From positions 1-52,826 of the IMG/VR virus record IMGVR_UViG_3300046323_000202: a DNA stretch of 52,826 bases; one strand, written 5' to 3'. Origin of the DNA: a virus. The translations under genes and the position numbers were made by a program. Below the pieces are notes generated by a model that worked only from the letters and a program-made list of their open reading frames with translations, did no database searches and was not told the DNA's origin. This document shows, piece after piece, positions 48,444 to 52,826 of the stretch (the first letter of the stretch is position 1; each line of letters starts with the position of its first letter).

Positions 48444-48757
48444 TGGTTCCTTCGCTGTGGTTGGTGAGTAACGTACGTAGAACTTCAGCTATACGTATGT
48501 TGTAACTTGCATTGTAACTTACGTTATACTTTAGTTAAACAGTATTAAGTATTAATCTATAACTTACATAACTTCCGTATTCCGATAAATCGGATTGTAG
48601 CACAGGAATGCTAGAATTTCAACATTTACGTAAATAGTCCAGTAGGAATGAATTCGTTGTGCAGAAACAACAGTTAGCTACGATTTAATTTACGTAGTAC
48701 TGAAGTTAAATGATTTTGTGCTAGACTTCATCCATCTTAAACAAACAAGGAAATTAA
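48444..48757. promoter_or_regulatory. 314-bp divergent control region
   Basis: No gene. It separates minus-strand and plus-strand blocks. It holds a dyad TCCGAT-AA-ATCGGA (near 48580), the perfect palindrome ATTTACGTAAAT (48624-48635), a second ATTTACGTA (48688-48696), dyad GTTGT/ACAAC near 48660, and several GTAACTT/GTAACG elements. An extended -10-like TGCTAGACT (48719-48727) reads right. Divergent early promoters and their operators probably lie here; exact starts cannot be read. Confidence 0.5.
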
Positions 48758-49849
48758 ATGCAACAACCAATGCACGTTCAAACTTACCTTCGTACTTTCG
48801 GTCTTGAAAAGATTCAGTCTGAACTAGGAATCAAAGTAAAAGTCTACGAAGACGAAGGATTAATGGTGTTGAACTACTCTCAGATTGACTCTCCAAAATC
48901 TCACCCTGTTGTTGTGGAGTGCCGTGGATTGATTTTGGATTTGGACTTCAACGTAGTCAGTCGCTCAATGGATCGGTTCTTTAACCTAGGAGAAGTGCCA
49001 GAGTCTCAGGCTTGTATTGATATGCAAAAAGCTGTGTGTTTCCAGAAGGTAGATGGGAGTCTAATCCGCATCTATAATCATAAAGGAACTTGGTACATTG
49101 CTACTCGTGGTATGGCGTGCGCTGAAGCTACAGTTAACGGCTTCAATGTTACATTCAAAGAGCTTGTACTAAAAGCCCTTGGTTTAAATGAACAGGAATT
49201 CCAAGATAAGTGCAATGTGTTCCTTCTTCCTGATGTTACATATATTTGTGAGATTACATCAACTGAGAATAGGTGCGTGAAGTCCTATAGTGGTTATACC
49301 TTGTGGTACTTGACTGCACGTTCTAACGTAACATTTGAGTACCTTGACCAGTCATCTAATGCTAAAGTGATGAATATGTCATTTCCTCGTGCTTATTCTT
49401 TTGACTCAATGGAAGACATCAATGAAGACGTTCGTAATCTCAAGAACCTTGACGAAGGTTATGTGATGTACCAAGATGGTGTGCCCATCTGCAAGATCAA
49501 ATCTCCTGCTTACTGTGCAGTTCATCTGCTGAGAGGCGAAGGATTGAACCCAAAGCGAGTATGTGAGCTTGTATTGACTGGTGAACAAGAAGAGTACTTA
49601 ACGTACTTTCCAGAAGATCGTGCATTCATTCAAGAGTACGTAGATAAGTTCAATGAAATCCTACAAGGGTTGGAGTTGGCTTATTTCTCCACTAAATCCA
49701 TTCAAGATCAGAAGGAGTTTGCTTTGGCTATTCGTTCAGTACAGGGTAATAGTGTCTTGTTCACAGCACGTAAGATGAGCATCAGCCCGAAGGAAGCGTT
49801 CAAACTAATGCCAGACAGTGCTAAACTCAAGATGTTACTAGGAGCTTAA
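48758..49849 (+). CDS. RNA ligase, T4 Rnl1 type
   Basis: 363 residues, near T4 Rnl1 (374). The adenylylation motif is FQKVDGSL with nucleophile Lys97 (Lys99 in T4). VVECRGLILD and RSMDRFFNLGE are family marks, with motif IV near DEGYVMY and motif V near CKIKSPAY. It repairs broken RNA such as cleaved tRNA anticodon loops. It starts the right-hand plus-strand block from the divergent control region. Start follows AAGGAAATTA. Confidence 0.88.
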   Translation: MQQPMHVQTYLRTFGLEKIQSELGIKVKVYEDEGLMVLNYSQIDSPKSHPVVVECRGLILDLDFNVVSRSMDRFFNLGEVPESQACIDMQKAVCFQKVDGSLIRIYNHKGTWYIATRGMACAEATVNGFNVTFKELVLKALGLNEQEFQDKCNVFLLPDVTYICEITSTENRCVKSYSGYTLWYLTARSNVTFEYLDQSSNAKVMNMSFPRAYSFDSMEDINEDVRNLKNLDEGYVMYQDGVPICKIKSPAYCAVHLLRGEGLNPKRVCELVLTGEQEEYLTYFPEDRAFIQEYVDKFNEILQGLELAYFSTKSIQDQKEFALAIRSVQGNSVLFTARKMSISPKEAFKLMPDSAKLKMLLGA

Positions 49850-50410
49850 TTGAAATCAAACATCCCTTATAAATTCCTCATTGGAGCGTCAGTTGTACTC
49901 TCCTTGACCTTTTGTTCTTTGCAGAGTAAGCACGAAAGTGTTCCTGTGATTACACCAAAGCAACAGCAGCATATCATCAATGAAGATGCGTGTATTCGTG
50001 AATCCCTTTTTCATGAAACAAGGGGTGAACCCTTGGAAGGTCAACTGGCAGTTCTCTCCGTAATTCAGAACAGGAAGAACTCAGGGTTGTACCCAGATAC
50101 ATTCTGTGGAGTCATTAAGCAAAAGAATCAGTTCTCTTATCGTAATGGGAAAGGGCAAGGACTGATTAAAACGCTCTACAATCCCACGGAAGAGCAAATC
50201 AAGGCAACCATAGCCCAATGGTCGTTTCAGGCTGCTGTAGGCCGTTTTAAGGGTACTGTGGAGGATTCTGTAATGTTCTATCATGCTGCCTCAATGAGGG
50301 TGCAACCAAAGTGGGCTACTGAAAATAAATTCTGTGCTAAATGCAAATTGAAATCAAAAAACCCAAGGTTCTATTGTACAATCGGTCAACATCACTTTTA
50401 CAGGAGTTAA
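49850..50410 (+). CDS. Cell-wall hydrolase (SleB-like), membrane anchored
   Basis: 186 residues from a TTG directly after the ligase stop, with GGAG seven bases upstream. Residues about 8-24 form a signal peptide or anchor. The catalytic domain starts at CIRESLFHETRGEP (Glu56 and neighbours), then GQLAVLSVIQNR and QFSYRNGKGQG, as in Hydrolase_2/SleB enzymes that cut peptidoglycan. It lies far from the lysis cassette, so it may act in DNA entry or as a second lysin. The C-terminal half has five Cys. Confidence 0.8.
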   Translation: MKSNIPYKFLIGASVVLSLTFCSLQSKHESVPVITPKQQQHIINEDACIRESLFHETRGEPLEGQLAVLSVIQNRKNSGLYPDTFCGVIKQKNQFSYRNGKGQGLIKTLYNPTEEQIKATIAQWSFQAAVGRFKGTVEDSVMFYHAASMRVQPKWATENKFCAKCKLKSKNPRFYCTIGQHHFYRS

Positions 50411-50411
50411 T

Positions 50412-50549
50412 ATGACTGATCCTCACTGGCCATTTCCGAGCTTGAAATACCCGTTAACACCTCCTAAACCTATTGAGTACGCGGACTATGCACTCTTGGT
50501 TAGTGCAGAAATAAAAACTCAAGCCACAACGCAGGATGCACTTTTATAG
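50412..50549 (+). CDS. Short proline-rich protein
   Basis: 45 residues from an ATG with AGGAG five bases upstream, directly after the hydrolase stop. Proline-rich start (WPFPSLKYPLTPPKP) then a helix. No family recognised. Missed by length cut-offs but well supported by its ribosome site. Confidence 0.5.
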   Translation: MTDPHWPFPSLKYPLTPPKPIEYADYALLVSAEIKTQATTQDALL

Positions 50550-50590
50550 TACACTTAAGTACATTAATGTTTAACTAACGGAATAAAGCA

Positions 50591-50914
50591 ATGAAAATAT
50601 ACAAAACGATCTGTCCAGAGACAGCAGAGAATGAATACAGGATTGAACTAGATATTGACGTTTCAGTCACTCTCCCGGACTACTCCAATGATGCTTCTGA
50701 CATTGATTACTATGGTTGCGTGGAGCTAAGGGATTTTGAAATAATTTCTGTACAAAAACGAAAAGGAATTGAAAATTCTAATGCACCAAGGCAAAGAAAG
50801 GATGTTCTGGGCTATACTTACGATGACGTTCTGATTGAGGATATTCCACTTGAAGAACGCGAAGAACTAATGCAAGAAATTAACAAAGAGGTAATGAAGT
50901 ATGTCAATTGCTAA
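50591..50914 (+). CDS. Hypothetical protein
   Basis: 107 residues, acidic beta-rich start, charged C-terminal helix. Not recognised. Start follows GGAATAAAGCA. Overlaps the next gene by 14 bases. Confidence 0.55.
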   Translation: MKIYKTICPETAENEYRIELDIDVSVTLPDYSNDASDIDYYGCVELRDFEIISVQKRKGIENSNAPRQRKDVLGYTYDDVLIEDIPLEEREELMQEINKEVMKYVNC

Positions 50915-51158
50915 AGAAAACAGTAAAGTAACACTAAGACAAGCAGCGCACAAGGTTGAGCGTGATTTCTTGACTATGGCAAACAAGGACTTGTCAGAAG
51001 CTATGAATCGGTATCAACAGTTGCAACAGGCTGCAAAGCTGGCATTGGATGCGCTGTACACGGCTAAGTGTTACACATCTGCGCTACCCGAATACCACCT
51101 TAGTGATTTAGAGGTTTCAGAAGCTATTGAAACACTCAAGAAAGCGGGGGTTAAATGA
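50901..51158 (+). CDS. Hypothetical helical protein
   Basis: 85 residues, helical, with QLQQAAKLALDALY. Similar helices occur in many small phage proteins of unknown role. Coupled both sides. Confidence 0.55.
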   Translation: MSIAKENSKVTLRQAAHKVERDFLTMANKDLSEAMNRYQQLQQAAKLALDALYTAKCYTSALPEYHLSDLEVSEAIETLKKAGVK

Positions 51159-51352
51159 GGTTCCCAGTAGTAACCACTATCAATTCTGATAGCGGCTATA
51201 CAAAAGCTCAGATTCAAGCCTACGGCCAGCAATGCCGAGCCGAGGCACTGGAGGAAGCTGCACAAGTTTGTGAATCTTTGGCTTGCACAGATGACCATGC
51301 CGCAACAGTCACTCGGCTTGAATGCGCAGAAAAAATCAGGAGCATGAAATGA
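51155..51352 (+). CDS. Small hypothetical protein
   Basis: 65 residues ending EALEEAAQVCESL...ECAEKIRSMK, a common phage small-protein pattern. ATGA overlaps at both ends. Confidence 0.55.
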   Translation: MRFPVVTTINSDSGYTKAQIQAYGQQCRAEALEEAAQVCESLACTDDHAATVTRLECAEKIRSMK

Positions 51353-51600
51353 TCAACATACAGGATAAAGTACATGTCAGGCTAACGTCCACAGGCGCTA
51401 CTACTCTGAACGATCTCAATCGCCGAGCTAACACAGGATTCCTCCTTAGGTCATCTGTGCGTTTCAGGATTGATTACAAAGAAGGTGAAATCTACAGTGA
51501 TCAGCTATGGCATTTGATGAAGGTCTTTGGTGATAAGTGCGACCTTGGATTGGAAGCACCGTTCGCTGATTTGTGGGTAAAGGATGAGGAATTGAAATAA
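51349..51600 (+). CDS. Hypothetical protein
   Basis: 83 residues from the ATG at 51349, which overlaps the previous stop and follows AGGAGC. A longer frame to 51322 would read the ribosome site. Beta-rich; not recognised. Confidence 0.55.
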   Translation: MINIQDKVHVRLTSTGATTLNDLNRRANTGFLLRSSVRFRIDYKEGEIYSDQLWHLMKVFGDKCDLGLEAPFADLWVKDEELK

Positions 51601-51670
51601 TTCTACAGGGATTTCATTCTGGATTCAAAAATCCGTTACACTACGACCTTACCACTAAGAAATAAAGATC

Positions 51671-51871
51671 ATGAAACTCAAGCTAAAACCGCAGTCAGTA
51701 ATCGAAATGGAAATCCATTCTTCGCAGGATGAACTCAGGTTGCTCCGTAAAGCAATAGGACGATTCTGCCTACGGGATTTTGTTCGTGTAGGTATGACAG
51801 AAAAAGAGCAAGAAGTGTTTAGGCAGTTTCATCAGGATTTATCAGAGATTGATACTGTCGTTGGGAAATAA
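51671..51871 (+). CDS. Small helical protein
   Basis: 66 residues, basic N-terminus, then helices with EVFRQFHQDLSEI. Not recognised. Preceded by a 70-base gap that holds CAAAAATCCGTTACACT. Confidence 0.5.
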   Translation: MKLKLKPQSVIEMEIHSSQDELRLLRKAIGRFCLRDFVRVGMTEKEQEVFRQFHQDLSEIDTVVGK

Positions 51872-51884
51872 AATGGAATAATCC

Positions 51885-51893
51885 TGTTAGAAT
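51885..51893 (+). promoter_or_regulatory. Extended -10 promoter-like element
   Basis: TGTTAGAAT is the same extended -10 seen at 24304-24309 on the other strand. No good -35 box at 17 bases. It precedes the gene at 51931. Confidence 0.4.
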
Positions 51894-51930
51894 CTAGTCT
51901 CACTTCAACGTTAACAACACAAGGGTTTAT

Positions 51931-52185
51931 ATGTACAGGCAGAACCAAGATAACATCGGCAGCTTCATTGAGAAGGAATTCAAGAATGAGTTCACTTATC
52001 GTTTGACTAAGGATGAATGGGCGATTTCTCAGGGTTATGAACACGAGATAGACGTGGGTTTCTTTGGGGAGATTCGCTTTGGTACAGTGAAGAAAACTGT
52101 TGCGTATGTACTGTGTGAAGACCAAGATGGTAATGTAGTAGAACAGAAGTGGCTTCTGGCTCGGAATACAGTGTTTAACAAGTAA
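51931..52185 (+). CDS. Hypothetical protein
   Basis: 84 residues, mixed alpha/beta (GEIRFGTVKKTVAYVLC). Not recognised. The ATG is at 51931, seven bases after AAGGG. Confidence 0.5.
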   Translation: MYRQNQDNIGSFIEKEFKNEFTYRLTKDEWAISQGYEHEIDVGFFGEIRFGTVKKTVAYVLCEDQDGNVVEQKWLLARNTVFNK

Positions 52186-52193
52186 GGAAATAT

Positions 52194-52508
52194 ATGAATA
52201 AGCTAAGTGACTTCTTGATTGGTACACGAGTCATCTACACGTACAACGACGGTAGAATTGATCTAGGTACAGTTGTGGGACAATATGCAGAGAACATCCG
52301 TGTTCAATGGGACGACGAAGACGAGTGCGAAATAATGGATTATCACTACAATAACACCCACATTACATTGGCTAATTCAGCATCAGTTACTAAAGATAGT
52401 GAATCAACAGAAGAAAAGATCAAAAGTCTAATCGTGCATCTTGTTGCTGTTAATGAAACTGATCGTGCATGTGAAGTTATAGAGGTACTGAAGAGGTACT
52501 TAAAATAA
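52194..52508 (+). CDS. Tudor/SH3-like small protein
   Basis: 104 residues. The N-terminal half (GTRVIYTYNDGRIDLGTVVG, then VQWDDEDECEIMDY) has the pattern of small SH3/Tudor-like beta barrels. The C-terminal half is helical. Function unknown. Last gene before the repeat-rich tail. Start follows AAGGAAATAT. Confidence 0.55.
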   Translation: MNKLSDFLIGTRVIYTYNDGRIDLGTVVGQYAENIRVQWDDEDECEIMDYHYNNTHITLANSASVTKDSESTEEKIKSLIVHLVAVNETDRACEVIEVLKRYLK

Positions 52509-52615
52509 AAATCCCATTCGGTATTTGAAATAAAAATCCCACTTGATTACTGTAGGAATAATGACAGTATCTTCTTGAATAAAAATCCGACTCCGTAAAG
52601 ATAATCAAAAATCCA
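52504..52615. repeat. Four direct repeats (AATAAAAATCCxA) at 25-base steps
   Basis: Copies at 52504, 52529, 52578 and 52603 are spaced 25, 49 and 25 bases, that is, near multiples of 25. The core AAAAATCC is constant. Periodic copies of a short motif in AT-rich DNA are typical of iterons that bind a replication initiator, or of operators. Confidence 0.7.
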
Positions 52616-52668
52616 TTCTTACATTTACGTATTAAAATGCACTTTAGATGCAGGAATCGGAAACACAA

Positions 52669-52718
52669 ATAAGCAATTGCTTATATAATGATATTCGAAA
52701 TTAATTATGTCCGAATAT
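52669..52718. repeat. Palindrome and inverted repeat in AT-rich DNA
   Basis: A perfect 16-base palindrome ATAAGCAATTGCTTAT (52669-52684) and an inverted repeat ATATTCG / CGAATAT (52691-52697, 52712-52718) lie between the iteron-like repeats and the tandem repeats at the edge. Confidence 0.8.
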
Positions 52719-52750
52719 AAGCAAGAAGCAATGCACTGATATGGTGCAGA

Positions 52751-52826
52751 GTGAAGGAAGCGATAGCGACCCAGTGAAGGAAGCGATAGCGACCCAGTGA
52801 AGGAAGCGATAGCGACCCAGTGAAGG
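52751..52826. repeat. 23-base tandem repeats at the right edge
   Basis: The unit GTGAAGGAAGCGATAGCGACCCA is present three times (52751, 52774, 52797) and begins a fourth at 52820, where the window ends. Copies are identical and GC-richer than the rest of the tail. The array is therefore longer than seen, or the assembly stopped in it. Confidence 0.95.

Noticed and set aside
52751-52826. CRISPR array
   Set aside because: The 23-base units are directly tandem with no spacers.
1-52826. Temperate lifestyle (integrase, CI-like repressor)
   Set aside because: No integrase, excisionase or repressor-like gene was seen. The genome is incomplete, so this is not final.

Overview
The window is a 52.8-kb piece of a tailed double-stranded DNA phage genome with siphovirus morphology. 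It shows a head-tail connector, tail terminator, tail-tube protein, frameshifted tail-assembly chaperone and a very long tape measure protein, and no contractile-sheath or baseplate genes. The host is a Gram-negative bacterium: the lysis cassette has a signal-anchor lysozyme plus a nested inner/outer spanin pair, and two lipoproteins carry proteobacterial lipoboxes. The host genus cannot be named from the sequence. No integrase or repressor was found, so a lytic lifestyle is likely. Terminase, portal and major capsid genes are absent and the first gene is cut by the left edge, so the window is not the whole genome.

Layout. (1) 1-18.0 kb, plus strand: neck and tail genes, the 2893-residue tape measure protein, a glycine-rich receptor-binding protein in a GC-rich island, a permuted NlpC/P60-like protein, a lipoprotein, and the lysis genes. 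(2) 18.1-48.4 kb, minus strand: nucleotide metabolism and replication. From the far end of transcription back, these are a thioredoxin, class I ribonucleotide reductase (the large subunit carries an intein), ThyX, a dATP/dGTP diphosphohydrolase-like protein, a MazG-like pyrophosphohydrolase, a DEDDy exonuclease, an endonuclease VII-like resolvase, a T7 gp6-like exonuclease, an SSB, tRNA-Arg(UCU), a nucleotidyltransferase-fold protein, rIIB, rIIA, a T7-like DNA polymerase split by a group I intron, a T7 gp4-like primase-helicase, an Rnl5-like RNA ligase, DenV, an ATP-dependent DNA ligase, an HU-like protein, a phosphoesterase and two deaminases. Three free-standing HNH endonucleases lie among them. 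The two long blocks converge at a bidirectional terminator near 18.1 kb. (3) 48.8-52.5 kb, plus strand: a divergent block with a T4 Rnl1-like RNA ligase, a SleB-like cell-wall hydrolase and small unknown genes. It ends in a non-coding, repeat-rich 318-bp tail.

How it works together. The minus-strand block supplies dNTPs (RNR, Trx, ThyX, deaminases, pyrophosphohydrolases), a T7-style replisome (polymerase, primase-helicase, SSB, 5'-3' exonuclease, ligase), recombination and repair (EndoVII-like, DenV), and host-defence counter-measures (rIIA/rIIB, two RNA ligases and a tRNA). The plus-strand block builds the tail and lyses the cell.

Most notable: a short ORF-less T4 td-like group I intron that splits polymerase motif C next to a free-standing HNH gene; an RNR intein ending in Gln; an apparent +1 (or -2) frameshift in the tail chaperone; a zinc-less EndoVII with a probable AUU start; rIIB with its helix-turn-helix moved to the C-terminus; ten 66-residue repeats in the tape measure; several short genes of 24-58 residues; and origin-like repeats at the right edge.
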